From Ctena decussata (lineage: Eukaryota > Mollusca > Bivalvia > Lucinida > Lucinidae), in the NCBI GenBank assembly GCA_963989385.1, contig OZ022507.1:52649400-52713399 (forward strand): 64,000 nucleotides of DNA, given 5' to 3'. The notes beneath the pieces were generated by a model. The model saw only the letters and a program-made list of their open reading frames with translations. It ran no database searches and was not told the DNA's origin. Each line of letters starts with the position of its first letter. The first letter of the stretch is position 1. Shown here piece by piece: positions 41,446 through 51,839 of the stretch. Made by a program: the position numbers and the translations under genes.

Positions 41446-41628
41446 AGGAGCGGCGGTAGTATAGTGTAGGGTAAAGGATAACATGCTGGACTATCTCAAT
41501 CCTGGGGTCGCAAGTTCGATTGCCCGCTTATCCGGTCATTTGGATGTGACTTTTAACCGAGGTCCCGTCTCCATATGACCTAGTTGTTGGTAGGACGTTA
41601 AACTCGAGCTCACTCACTCACAAAGTAA
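41446..41628 (+). mobile_element. tRNA-derived SINE, family C
   Basis: GCGGCGGTAGTATAGTGTAG is an A-box-like start and CGCAAGTTCGATTGCCCGC a B box. The body has GACTTTTAACCGAGGTCCCG and GACCTAGTTGTTGGTAGGAC; it ends GTTAAACTCGAGCTCACTCA then CTCACA, the simple tail. No target duplication was confirmed. Confidence 0.75.
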
Positions 41629-41790
41629 AGAATTTACTCCCCAGGCCTGCAGCACATTTATTCTATAAGAGAATGCTCCATTCTGGATGGGCTTTGTCAT
41701 ACAAGGAAGCAAACAGAAAGTCACAATTTTTTTTCGTTTTGGAAAAAAGTGTCTGAAAAATACGGAAGTATCCCCAATCTTCTAGAAGAA
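41629..41790 (+). repeat. D repeat, copy 7
   Basis: AGTAAAGAATTTACTCCCC .. ATTCTATAAGAGAATGCTCC .. ACAAGGAAGCAAACAGAAAG then TCACAA. Diverged. Here it follows a SINE rather than a P element. Confidence 0.45.
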
Positions 41791-41825
41791 ACTCCTCTAG
41801 AAAGGCCACATTGATTTTACCAGGC

Positions 41826-42003
41826 GCCGTATTTATAAACCGACTTAGGTCGTTTCTATGCTGTTGCTACTGCTAAATTTCTATGAAGGAGATTCCCTAC
41901 AACTATGTAATTTGCAAATTTCGTAGTTGTAGGGAATCTCCTTCATAGAAATTCAGCCTTAGCAACAGCATTGCAACCACTTAAGTCGGTTTATAAATAC
42001 GGC
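41826..42003. mobile_element. X foldback element (178 bp)
   Basis: CGCCGTATTTATAAACCGAC pairs with GTCGGTTTATAAATACGGCC, and TTTCTATGAAGGAGATTCCC then TACAACTA with TAGTTGTAGGGAATCTCCTT. The arms are about 80 bases with several mismatches in the outer part and none in the inner ~36 bases. No other copy was noticed. Confidence 0.75.
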
Positions 42004-42076
42004 CCCTGTTCGCTTGTTTAGAAAGGAGCTGTCTTCATTATGATCAATGTTGACACTCTTAACTCTTACACATATT

Positions 42077-42318
42077 AGCAACGACACGAGGAAACCAACA
42101 ATGTGGTTGTGCGCCCTGCGCAGACTCAGATCAGCCTGGGCATCCACCCGGTCTATCAGACTCTTTGTGAAGCGCTTAAACATGTTGAAGGGTAGCTAAG
42201 GGACTAAGCTACCTCAATGCGGACAGCGAAGACTCTGATCAGACTGGGCGGATGCCCAGGCTGATCTGAGTCTGCGCTGGGCGCACAACCATTTTTTGGT
42301 TTTCTCACGTCGCGGCTC
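42077..42318. mobile_element. F foldback element, copy 9
   Basis: AGCAACGACACGAGGAAACC to GGTTTTCTCACGTCGCGGCTC. Centre in reverse orientation (GCGCTTAAACATGTTGAAGG..CTACCTCAATGCGG). A complete 242 bp copy. Confidence 0.85.
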
Positions 42319-42512
42319 AATTATGTCTCAACATTTACAGTTTTTATGGTGAACACCGAGTAATGAGTGATATGTTGAGGGCGTAACCGTCAATTTACTA
42401 TTTCTACTAGTTTTTTACTATAAGGTAAATGAACGGCTTTGAGATGTGTATTTTCTCACCACAACAATAATTATGATATCTTGTTCGGTTCCCTGGGTTA
42501 TGAAATCCTTCC

Positions 42513-42536
42513 AAAAAAAAAAAAAAAAAAAAAAAA
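42513..42536. repeat. Poly-A run
   Basis: A 24-base A tract, not attached to a recognised retroposon. Confidence 0.85.
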
Positions 42537-42641
42537 GGATCTACCCTTAAACAAAAAAATTGGCTAAAGAAGCCAAGGATTTTTATGCTTAAGGCGTCAA
42601 TTCTCCCCATAAATAACGTTATCCGGATCACCTACGTTTGC

Positions 42642-42738
42642 CCTTGGACGGACGCTCGGCACCCCGTTACTGCGGCTATGGATTCGTTCCGCTGAGGTGC
42701 GGGGAGAACGTCGATAGGAGAATTGAAATACTACTACT
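42642..42738 (+). mobile_element. Y short hairpin retroposon, copy 1
   Basis: A ~95 bp unit: GGACGGACGCTCGGC, CCCCGTTACTGCGG .. CCGCTGAGGTGCGGGG (a stem-loop around CTATGGATTCGTT), GAACGTCGATAGGAGAATTG and a tail ATACTACTACTAC. ACCTACGTTTGC at 42630-42641 and ACCTACTTTTGC at 42739-42750 are a 12 bp target duplication with one change. A short structured body, simple-repeat tail and target duplication indicate reverse transcription of a small RNA. No tRNA, 5S or snRNA that I know matches. Confidence 0.75.
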
Positions 42739-42865
42739 ACCTACTTTTGCTTTGCATTTACGGCTATGACATGTAGCTTGCATGGCGAATGCATTTTCAA
42801 GTATTTGTCCAATTGAGCTTCCTGGTCATGGCAAAAAAAAAATAAAAAAAAAAAAATAGAAAAAA

Positions 42866-42901
42866 ACAAGAGCTGTCGCCTGACAGCATAGCTCGCCTGA
42901 A
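42866..42901 (-). mobile_element. Solo 3' end of a pearl-like element
   Basis: Read on the minus strand it is CAGGCGAGCTATGCTGTCAG then GCGACAGCTCTTGTTTT: the inverted-repeat word, a CTGTC/GACAG hairpin and CTCTTGTTTT, as at the ends of the elements at 33995 and 35877. Little of a tandem core follows. Confidence 0.5.
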
Positions 42902-43059
42902 TAGGTGCTTGCCCATCACACAGCCGCTATGGTGGTGTGGACTGCTATGCATAAATCTTCATGCAAGCATGTCCATAATGAAAACACATTTATAAACAAA
43001 AGCTATCTCAGAAATAAAATAAGTCTTAAAAAATAATTTTAAAATAAAAAAGTGAAATG

Positions 43060-43850
43060 AAATTTCAAAGTTTAAAAGGCCCCTGGTCCTCTCTGAAGCT
43101 GCTAAGCATAGTCCATCCCGGTCCACTTCGTAATATTGTCTTCTCACTTTTTCTTCTGTCTATCTCTTCTTCTGTTTCCCTTTCACTGTTCCCTGCAGCA
43201 TTGTGTTGCTAAGCCAGAAGACTAGCCTGACATTCAACCCATGTCATTAGGTCCTGGCTTTGTGCATGGCAAGGTACAAAACCGGTACATTACTTTCACC
43301 AAGATGTTTTATTACTTGCCCATTCCTGAAATGAATTAAGTCCAACATCTTTTGATATGTAGTGATAGAGTATGATATGTTTATTCATTTTCATGAATTC
43401 ATTTATGGTCTTGTTTTATTTAATGGACTGACACCAGTCTACCAGAAGACCTGGAGGTGTGACCAAACCACCTGAATCTCCCTTACTTGACCAAGGTCAG
43501 AGTTCGCCATATTCTCCAGTGGGCGCGAACATCCTCATTAGTTACATGGTCCTTGCATGAGGTGTTCTATAACCTTCGGTAGCATCTCATCTCAAAGGCC
43601 TGCTTTCTTTTCTCTACCGCTTATGTCAGGATCCGGGACTCACAGGCATACTGAAATATGGATTTTGATCCAAGGGATATGTTGTTATCTATCCACATTG
43701 GCTTGAGCTCTGTCAGAGCTGCAGTGATTTGTGCAATCCTTGAGAGAAGCCTTAGTTTTAAGCCTTTATCTGAGAGATTCGCTCCAAGATACATGTACTT
43801 GAGCTTGTAGCCGTTCTCAGCTTCTGTCCTTCAACCTTGGTCTCCCTTTG
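43060..43850 (-). pseudogene. RTE-like non-LTR retrotransposon C-terminal relic
   Basis: In minus-strand order: NGYKLKYMYLGANLSDKGLK then LRLLSRIAQITAALTELK..W (about 43850-43720) matches the YLG..LS.DG....I..RI..A..A...L...W region after the reverse-transcriptase core. Next comes ACESRILT..AVEKRKQAFE then MRCYRRL..TSCKDHVTNED (about 43640-43530), the QAFEMRCYRRLL.IS..DHVTNE motif of RTE-type LINEs. Then LTLVK..GRFRWFGHTSRSS (about 43450) and, after about 180 bp of unrelated sequence, TMLQGTVKGKQKKR (about 43180). Stops and frame breaks show it is dead. The endonuclease and catalytic YADD block are missing. Confidence 0.85.
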
Positions 43851-43894
43851 CTTTCTCATCAAATATCAACAGAATTTACACGATTCATATAAAA

Positions 43895-44079
43895 GACGGA
43901 TGGATGACTTGCAATTTTATGTCATTTTAAACAGTATTTCAGTCATATTTTAATGTTATATATGGCTGTATGCAGTTGAAACCCGTTAATGGTCGGACAG
44001 ATTACGGCCTCTAGCTGTATTCGAACCCGAGGCGCTAACTTGCCAGACCAGCACTTTACTCACTGGGCAACAGAGGCTC
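43895..44079 (-). mobile_element. SINE A, copy 6 (diverged)
   Basis: In minus orientation: GAGCCTCTGTTGCCCAGTGA head, CTCGGGTTCGAATACAGCTA B box, shortened body and (ATCC) tail seen as GGATGGATGACTTGC. The body's CATTGCACACAGCC has decayed to TGCATACAGCC. Confidence 0.75.
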
Positions 44080-44130
44080 ATATTCGTTGATCAAATCTGA
44101 AGAGAGAGAAATAAACAAAAGCCATATTTC

Positions 44131-44620
44131 ATGTCATCTATTCAGCCATCAACTACCCACCCTGACAATATCAAATTCAAACAATTCCCCATCAAATCTA
44201 CGCCTCAACCCATCAAATACGATACACCTTTCTATACAACGGTTATGCCATCATCTTCAATACTGCCAAACACTATCGAATAAATACCTTCGTCTTTTAA
44301 AACCGAACCACTTCGATCAAAATCGGACTACGATCTCTCAAAGACATATCATGATCTATCAAATTCATACATGTACCACCAGTTACTCAAATTAATATGG
44401 GCAATACCAGGAGAAGATACAGTACCATACAAGCAGTCTTTTACGATCCTTGGCTATTCGACAGTTTCTGCAGGAAACAATGGAATACTCTGATTAGTCT
44501 ACGATGTTACGGCAAAGAGAGAAAAACTGATCAGTCTCTACGCTGTAAACTGATTCACATACATTCTGCAAGATATGAGAACAAAATGCTGCTTGTGCTA
44601 TAATATATCGAGCAGCAGCA
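44131..44620 (+). other. Coding-like relic, unrecognised
   Basis: From the ATG at 44131 one frame has only two stops in about 140 codons: a Ser/Pro/Thr-rich start (MSSIQPSTTHPDNIKFKQFP), then YDLSKTYHDLSNSYMYHQLL and SFTILGYSTVSAGNNGIL. A second frame (44087-44395) is open too, so low stop density from A/C-rich composition may explain both. No family is recognised. CAACAACAACAACAA follows at about 44625. Confidence 0.2.
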
Positions 44621-44640
44621 ATAACAACAACAACAACAAA

Positions 44641-45769
44641 TCAGAAAGCCATTTATATAATCGCTAAAAATAGGTTTCTTGGGATGGAACTGAGAATCCA
44701 CTAGAGGACTGGAACACCTTTATCTAAAAAAACACAAAAAAACCCTGGTCAGTTACATCTGCTGACTGGGAGAGAATAGGATGGCACTACGGCAATGTCC
44801 GGTTAGAGGCTGAGGCCACACCCTATGGGCCACCCCTGGAATCAGCATAAGCAATAACCGTCAATGCCACCACGTGAGTAATACGTTTAAGTATATTTTT
44901 ATAAAGACACCTTAATCTGCGCTTGTGCAGAATACATTAAGAAAAAAAAAAAAAAAAACAGGAATAACTTCACTTCGATTTGAGGGACCTTCAAAATTCT
45001 TGTTTCTTATGATGGTTAACTTAAAATTTTAACAAAAAAGAAAGAGTGAACTCGGGTTTAACGTCCAACCAGCACATACCTCATACGACGACGAAAAAAG
45101 TCCATCCAAAACACCGGAGAAGCGCGAACAAAAAAGTCATACAGTTTCAATTTTGCGGTCCCCGTCGAGCGATGCAATATAGACAAAAGGGAGACAAGGA
45201 ATTTGGTCCCATGCATGAACCTTTTTTACCATTTTAGTCAAGATAATGATCGATGGGTGGTTGCTCATTCCCGGTACGCGGTGATTTTTTCTGACAATCG
45301 TCAACGATTTTTCTGACATTTTATGTCTCAAAATCGTGACGAAGCAATAAAGTACATGTAGGTAAACAAACTTGTTTTTCAATATTTTCTCGAGAACTTT
45401 CGCGAGCAGGCTGTTTCTTTTCTTTCCTTTTTTTATTTTCTTTTTTTTTTATTTTTTATATTTGGAGGCATTTTATTTATGCAGTTAGTCGTTTGTCACC
45501 TTTTTTCATGAAAAAGCCTAATAGACGACAGTGTCCTTGATGTTTTCTGACTCTTATATTGCATTTCAGAGACCAAAACTCGGATTGTAGAAACAGCGAT
45601 TGGATTTTTTTCAGAGTGGGATCTAATTTTATTTCACCGAATGAACATCAAAAGCGTTCCTGTCATGTATGCCTTAGCATTCAGGCGTTCAGGAGTGAAA
45701 TAAAATTCATTACAGAAAAAAGGGAAGATTTTCTTTATCTATATCGTTATGCTATTTATTACGACGACA
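44641..45769. other. No recognisable gene
   Basis: A poly-A run lies at 44940-44958 and a SINE-like end, GAGTGAACTCGGGTTTAACG, at about 45045. Two open frames (45137-45382, 45559-45900) have no supporting signal. Confidence 0.4.
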
Positions 45770-46958
45770 CGCTTTATTGGCGGGGTATTATGATATACCT
45801 TCCGGCATCTGTCCGTCCGTCCGTCCATCCGTCCGTCCGTGCTCACCATTTCCGATTGATAACCCGAGTATTTATTCACAGATTTTTTTTCAAATTTTGA
45901 TTACATTTTGTATTCGGGGATGAGCGGTATGGAATTGTTAATGGGCAAAATCCGCCCAAGTTCAACAGAGCTACTGCCCTTGTCGTATTGGAAAATGGTT
46001 TCTGGCCTGTTATTCCTTTACTGTTTTTGATATCTAAACGAAACTTCATAGATATGCTTAACATAAAAGGTTATATATTGTGACTGAGGACCGTCATTCT
46101 TACCTTTCCATTTCGTTAGTTATCGGCCCTTGATAGATCTGAAAAAATGGCGTTTGACCTGTAGTTCTTTTACTGTATGGAATATCTGAATGAAACTTCA
46201 CAGATATGTTAAACATCAAAGGTTACATATTGTGACTAAGGACCGTCACCCTTACCTTTCCAGTTCGTGAGTTATCCACCCTTGATAGGTTTGAAAATGG
46301 CTTTTGGCCTGTAGTTCCTTTACTGTATGGAATATCTATCTGAATGAAACTTCTCAGATATTTTTCACATCAAAGGTTACATATTGTGACTAAGAACCGT
46401 CACTCTTACCTTTCCAGTTTTTGGGTTACCTGCCCTTGATTCATCTGATTTTTTTCTACCTGTAGTTCCTTTACTATATGGAATATCAGAATGAAACTTC
46501 ACAGGTATGTTTTACATTAAAGGTTACATATTGTGACTAAGGACCGTCGCTCTATCCTTTCCAGTTCTTCAGTTACCCGCCCTTGATAGATCTGAAAAAT
46601 GGCTTTTGACCTGTAGTTCCTATACTATATTGAATATCTAAATGAAACTTCATAGATATGTTTCAAATTAAAGGTTACATATTGTGACTAAGAACCGTCA
46701 CTCTTACCTTTCCAGTTTGTAAGTTACCTGCCCTTGATTGATATGAATATGTTTTTCTACCTGTAGTTCCTTTACTATATGGAATATCTAAATGAAACTT
46801 TACAGATATGTTTCACATCGAAGGTACTGTGACTAAGGACCGTCACTCTGACTTCCAGTTCATGAGTTATCCACATTTGATAGAACTGAAAAATGGGTTT
46901 TGACCCGTAGTCCCTTTACTTTATGGTATATCTGAATGAAATTCACAGATATGTTTAA
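45770..46958 (+). mobile_element. (CCGT)n plus ~150 bp tandem array, interrupted by T copy 2
   Basis: CATCTGTCCGTCCGTCCGTC leads into six units marked TGACTRAGRACCGTC at 46081, 46233, 46387, 46534, 46685 and 46830 (spacing 145-154). Each unit has CCTGTAGTTCCTTTACT, TGGAATATCTGAATGAAACT and GGTTACATATTG. It is the same kind of microsatellite-plus-tandem-core element as 33995-35803, but with a different core. The array continues for a few bases after 47404. Confidence 0.75.
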
Positions 46959-47404
46959 CAGTCAGGTACATTACCTTTAAAAGTTAAAACATATATAACT
47001 TGAAGCAGTTATAATTTTTTGTGACTATAGCAAAAGTAACCTGTTTAAGTTAAAGTGTCTTTTTTCACCTTCATATTCTGGAGTTACAGCAATTTTTATG
47101 GACAGTTGGGTAATTTTCCCATAAAGATCTCTTACATAACTTTATGATTAAGCAATAAAATTCTGTACGCATCGTCTAGAAATTGGTACGCAAGGCCCTT
47201 GAAGATCAGGTAATTAGCTACTTTTTAACTTACAACAGTTATTTATTTGGAGATTGCAAATCTGACCTTGGCCTAAATAATTTCAGATATAACCTAAATA
47301 AGTTATTTTCTACAGCCTCACTTTGAAATTATTGGTAAATAGGATAATTTTTAACTGCTTCAAGTTATATTTTTATTAACTTTTAAAGGTTATGTACCTG
47401 ACTG
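46959..47404 (+). mobile_element. T non-autonomous DNA element, copy 2 (446 bp)
   Basis: CAGTCAGGTACATTACCTTT to AAAGGTTATGTACCTGACTG, opposite in orientation to copy 1. TTTAA lies on both sides (46954-46958 and 47405-47409), a 5 bp target duplication. Shared internal words include ACGCATCGTCTAGAAATTGG and GGCCCTTGAAGATCAGG. Confidence 0.88.
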
Positions 47405-47409
47405 TTTAA

Positions 47410-48486
47410 CACCATAGAATAAAAAACGGAGATTCCCTGCTCAAAGAAATGCTTTACAACCTGTTCTAAATTTACACTGGTCAGCATGCTCCACATTGTT
47501 CACATTGTTAGAAATCTCACAGGACTGCTCATGTATGAGTGGTTTTTATCAATTTTTATTTACAATAAGGACATCATATCCCTGTCTATCCCAGTTCTGT
47601 GGCTTTTTAGCTATCATATATCTCAAAAAATAGTAACGATGTCCAGAAATGGCGGGGTATCATGCAGTGCCTGTGGTGCTTTTATTCCAATTTTAAAGAG
47701 TAACTACACTTCAGGAACTGACTGAATCAGATCCCAAACCCTATCCCCAACATCAAAGGAAAAGATTGACTAAGACATCCCAACAACAATAAATTACAAG
47801 TAATGAGCCGAGTCAGCAGCTCTTTCCCAAATAGGTGGCAACTCAGCCATCTTAACTGAACTAAATAATTTAGACCAACAGAAGGGTTACAACAGACTAA
47901 GCAGGTTATACGAAAAACATTTAGCAACTATTTTTACCTATTTTCTGTTTTTATTATAGAAGGGTTAAAATGAGAACACAATAAATTAAACAGCACCGAA
48001 CATAAAACAAATGCAACCGCAACGAAAGTACCGCCTTAGGACGGTCAGTAATAACTACTGGGGGTTTAAACCGGTTTTACTGGGCGCAAACCTTCACCCT
48101 CACCCTCCGCCGCGGTGCACACAATTAGTTGGTAGTTCGGTTCGTATTGAGGTCCCCTAACTCATCAGAGAGTCATCACGGACAACAATTAAAATCAAGA
48201 AAAGACTGTGATGAAGCAAGGATGAGGACTCGACAGTCAAAACGTGTTGAGACACCTGTAGATCCAAGTCGACTTTGATGGCGTCAGAAAATCAACCATT
48301 TCCCTTGCCTTTTCGCTTCAGTATGGTGTTGCTTAGCGTGTTACGTTGTTTGATACTGGGTGTTAATAAGTTTAGAGGATGGTGCGGAAGGGTTTAACAA
48401 AAATAAGTCGATGAACAGAGACTGCCACTGTTATTTGCTATCGCATTGACGGCATGTATATAGACTGCGCCAGAACAATAAGAACT
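47410..48486. other. No recognisable gene
   Basis: GGACGGTCAGTAATAACTAC then TGGGGGTTTAAACCGG (about 48040) resembles AAGGGCCGGTAATAGAACCG at about 59453, a short repeat of unknown type. The rest is unique. Confidence 0.4.
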
Positions 48487-48623
48487 GAGCCACGGCATGA
48501 CAAAACCGTCTGATCAGTGTCTCTGCTGTAGCTTAGACCCTTAGCGACCCTTTCAGCGATTAGTAAAGAGTCTGATCAGACTGGGTGGATGCCCACATTG
48601 TTGGTTTTCTCGTGTCTTGGCTC
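48487..48623. mobile_element. F foldback element, copy 10 (deleted)
   Basis: GAGCCACGGCATGACAAAAC .. TTGTTGGTTTTCTCGTGTCT then TGGCTC. Most of both inner arms is missing; only GTCTGATCAG..GTCTGATCAGACTGGG remains. Confidence 0.7.
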
Positions 48624-48949
48624 AAATTCTACAAGTATGAGCGGTAACGCCGACGCAGCACGTTAAAGTCGGCAGCATAACTTCAGACAAAGACTAAGGC
48701 CCGATTTCACGTCGCATTTAAAACGCATATTAAGCCTTATTTGACTGTTTTCCCACAGGTAAAATACAAAATGCATTTCACGTGCGTCAACTAATTTAAA
48801 ATACATACTAAACGGTGTTCCAACTTAGTACGCCGTTATCGGAGAACTAACTTTTTGTAAACACATTTCAGTCAAAATATGAAGGCAATGACTATACAAA
48901 AATTATATATATATTCCAATAAAACCTATCATATCAACACCAGTCATAA

Positions 48950-49170
48950 TACGATCCATACCAGTCCGTTTGAATGCAATCATTTAAACTGCCCATGCCA
49001 GCCCGCTGATTGGACTGGCATTGAGTGTATGAAGGGTTGTTTTTAAAGCTAACTGGCATGGATCGTATGGCAACATAATATGATCCATACCAGACTGTTT
49101 AAGTCCTCTGATCGGACTGGCATTGAGCGTATAAAGAATTGCTCTAAAATATAACTGGCATGGATCGCAT
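48950..49170. repeat. Two tandem copies of an inverted-repeat unit
   Basis: Unit 1 (48950-49069) begins ATACGATCCATACCAGTC and ends AACTGGCATGGATCGTAT. Unit 2 (49078-49168) begins ATATGATCCATACCAG and ends AACTGGCATGGATCGCAT with ~30 bases deleted inside. Both hold GGACTGGCATTGAG..GTAT.AAG. Each unit alone looks like a small palindromic MITE. Confidence 0.75.
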
Positions 49171-49410
49171 CGCTACTGATGAGTGGAACTGTTATTTATT
49201 TATTTTTATCATATGACGTCGCATCTGAGAGTGTAATAAAGCCATACATTAAAAACGATAATCCACTAGTGGATTAAATATGCAAATTACGTCGTAACGT
49301 TATACGTTGACGTCCATAAAAACGTCGCGTTTTCTAATGGCCAAATCGTGATGTTTTAGTGCAAATTTCGCTAATAAAGTGCGATTTTAGTGCCATATGA
49401 TAAATAGAAT

Positions 49411-49551
49411 CTTGCATTCGTGCTCCTGTATTATTGAATTTATTAAACTCGTTGGGGAAAACAGATAAGATGCTCGGCAAAGCCTCGCATCTTATCTTTT
49501 TTCCCCAACTCGTTTAATAAATTCAATAATACATGAGCACTCATGGAAGAT
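49411..49551. repeat. Long imperfect hairpin (~60 bp arms)
   Basis: TATTATTGAATTTATTAAAC pairs with GTTTAATAAATTCAATAATA, and AGATAAGATGC with GCATCTTATCT. The terminal words CATTCGTGCTC and GAGCACTCATG also pair. One spot, CTCG against CTCG, does not. Confidence 0.75.
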
Positions 49552-49911
49552 CCTCTTTTTATTTATATTTTTTTGAAATGGGGTGCGGGGGTAGGGCCTC
49601 AATGCTGCTGCAGATTTTGATTCTTTAACGAAAAGGATAACGCCCTTCACGGTCGATAGATAAACAAACACAGCTGACAGAGGTCATAAGGTCATAATGC
49701 AACCCCGCTCCAGCAACTGTTGGTACCAAGAGTATTTTTCTTTGGCTATGGGGTAGTTTCCTCCTGACGGGCATTCAGCCCCGGATCCAGTGGGTGGGCT
49801 TTGGGGCTTCAGCCCCGCCATCTGGACCTCTGTGTTGTGCATTTGTAGGCATCCGGATAATAATGAGTATCTGATGACACTTTGAGATAATTTATTCATG
49901 TGGCTAGATTA

Positions 49912-49984
49912 AAATATATGTTGTGATATCTCATTAGAATCGCCTCGCCGAGGCGATTCTAATGAGATATCACAACATATATTT
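49912..49984. repeat. 73 bp perfect palindrome
   Basis: AAATATATGTTGTGATATCT .. CGCCTCG, one centre base, then the exact complement. The arms are 36 bases without a mismatch. No similar copy was noticed. Confidence 0.9.
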
Positions 49985-51039
49985 CAAGGTAAAAATGTCA
50001 TCAAAAATTCTCATCAATTGATCCGTAATTATGCGATATATTTTAAAGCCCCTCCCCCCACATGCATACATCTCGGAACCTCCCAGCCCACCAGTTATCC
50101 AGAGCCCCACCAGTATGCGGTGGTCTGGATCCGAGCCTGGGCATTAGTGCCTTAACAGCAAAAATTATTTGTCTAGAAAACGTGCTTATAAAACCCTTTC
50201 AAAAATCCTTTAAGCGGTTTTACAGATATTTTGTTTACAAGATTTCCCAGATCGGAAGGGGGGCATAACTCAACCCAGTAAGACATAACTCAAAAACTTA
50301 TTTGGACATTTACAGTTTGAACTGCTAACGTGTACCCAAACATCCAAACCTGAGCGGTTTCTTCAAATATTTTTTTCACAATCTTATTTCTGAAGTTGAA
50401 AGAAAGAGAATAACCCAAATAGTTAAAATACACTCAAATAAGTCAGATCATCTGTATCTTGATTTGTATCTGTATGTCAAATATATGATATACTGAGGAA
50501 ATGCTTATGTCAGAATCTGAATAACAAACCCGGGGCCAAAAACAATGGTCTGCTTATTCTAATTCCATTCAAAAATCAAGAGCCTAGCATAAGCCGCTGT
50601 TAATTTCACAGCTGCCCACAAAACATTGTAGACGGACAGGCAGACAGATGGACAGACGGTCGGGTCCAAACCATTTTGTTTTTTCAAAATAAATCCATTT
50701 ATTTTTTCTATTTTCTGCTAATATACGTTTTACCTATATCATTGACTAATTCAGCATGTGAAATCGGAATAAAATAGTACACGTACTAAGTTAGTATACA
50801 TATTAGTTAGGCGCTGACTAGCGTTAGTCATTGACTAAATTAACTCGTTGACGTGAAATCGGGCCTAAGACCTTTAGGAAAGAATGTAAGGCTAGAATTT
50901 ACATAAACAATGGAACCCCAAAAGCGTAATACTATATCAATTTAAGGTTTTCTGAGAAATTTCGTTATTAACTTGACAGGGAGCTGGGATTGCCCTTTCA
51001 ACTGCCGTTAAAACCACCCCCCTCCGCCGACACACACAC
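49985..51039. other. No recognisable gene
   Basis: Unique-looking DNA. A GACGGACAGGCAGACAGATG stretch lies at about 50632. Frame 50062-50268 has no supporting signal. Confidence 0.4.
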
Positions 51040-51360
51040 ACGCACTCCATCATGGTGCAGATTATAACAGTTTTGGTCTTTCGAAATCACTGATTTCCAT
51101 TTCGAGTAATTTTGAAATAGAGTAGCCGCTGCTAAGGACCCAGCCAGTGTTGCACATTTTATAGAAGCTTCACTGTCGCTTCGTTGCAACTGGTGCCGTG
51201 TGGCGGTCGTTAAACGTCTTGCCGTATTCCATCATAGTGCAGATCATATACTTTCATATACTTTCTGGTCCTCTGGAGTCAAACATTTCATTTCGACTCA
51301 TTTTAAAAGAAGAGTAGCCGCTGCTAGGGGCATGGCCGGAGTTGCACATTTCTTGACTGG
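51040..51360 (-). repeat. ~190 bp direct duplication, also related to mariner interior
   Basis: CATCATGGTGCAGATTATA .. AGAGTAGCCGCTGCTAAGGA .. GTTGCACATTT (51048-51155) recurs as CATCATAGTGCAGATCATA .. AGAGTAGCCGCTGCTAGGGG .. GTTGCACATTT (51230-51347). The link GTGCCGTGTGGCGGTCGTTA (51193) matches GTGCCGTGTGGCGGCCGTAA at 60711. The minus frame gives ICTMMEYGKTFNDRHTA and, at 60700-60780, ICTIDECGETFYGRHTA, so this may be decayed coding sequence of an unknown element. Confidence 0.55.
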
Positions 51361-51629
51361 TAATGAATAGCCGCAATTAAACCGAGCCTGCTCGTTTCTT
51401 TTCTTTGAGGTATTCCTTGCTTTCAAAGGATCTGACTTTTCAGAACTATTACTGTTTTCAAAAGTTGCAGTTTAGTATGCAAAACGTTTACAGGCTCTCG
51501 AGCGAAGCATCGGCTGGACCGGTGTACTGTTTTCAGAATTATCAAGCCTCAAATAAACTACTCTATAGTGAGGAACAGACGTACCTATTCTACACCAAGG
51601 ATAGTACAAAAGCAAAGGTAAGTGCTTTG

Positions 51630-51664
51630 CACACACATGCGCACGCACGCGCGCACGCACACAC
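51630..51664. repeat. Alternating CA/CG microsatellite
   Basis: CACACACATGCGCACGCACG followed by CGCGCACGCACACAC: an alternating purine-pyrimidine tract that could adopt Z-DNA. Confidence 0.7.
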
Positions 51665-51704
51665 TCTATTTTGGAGAAACAATATGAGCGAGAAAAATAC
51701 CCTG

Positions 51705-51772
51705 GCCGTGGCGGGACTCGAATCTCCAACCCTCTCGGTACTAGCGAGACCGCTGTACCCAGGCTTGTGACG
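51705..51772 (-). mobile_element. tRNA-like SINE head fragment
   Basis: In minus orientation: CAAGCCTGGGTACAGCGGTC, TCGCTAGTACCGAGAGGGTT, GGAGATTCGAGTCCCGCCAC. GATTCGAGTCC is a B box. The acceptor ends do not pair well, so a functional tRNA gene is unlikely. Confidence 0.4.
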
Positions 51773-51839
51773 AATTTTGCAGCAACATCTCAAGATAAAA
51801 TGATTCATGTTAATAAAGAATTGGGCCTTCAAGTGCTCC

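Larger units (their letters stand above)
48698..50865. mobile_element. Possible PIF/Harbinger-like element (2.2 kb)
   Basis: GGCCCGATTTCACGTC at 48698-48713 is exactly inverted at 50850-50865, with TAA on both outer sides (48695-48697 and 50866-50868). G-rich terminal repeats and a TAA/TTA duplication are typical of PIF/Harbinger elements. The inside has no transposase and contains other repeats, so it is either non-autonomous or a chance pairing of two small elements. Confidence 0.5.
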
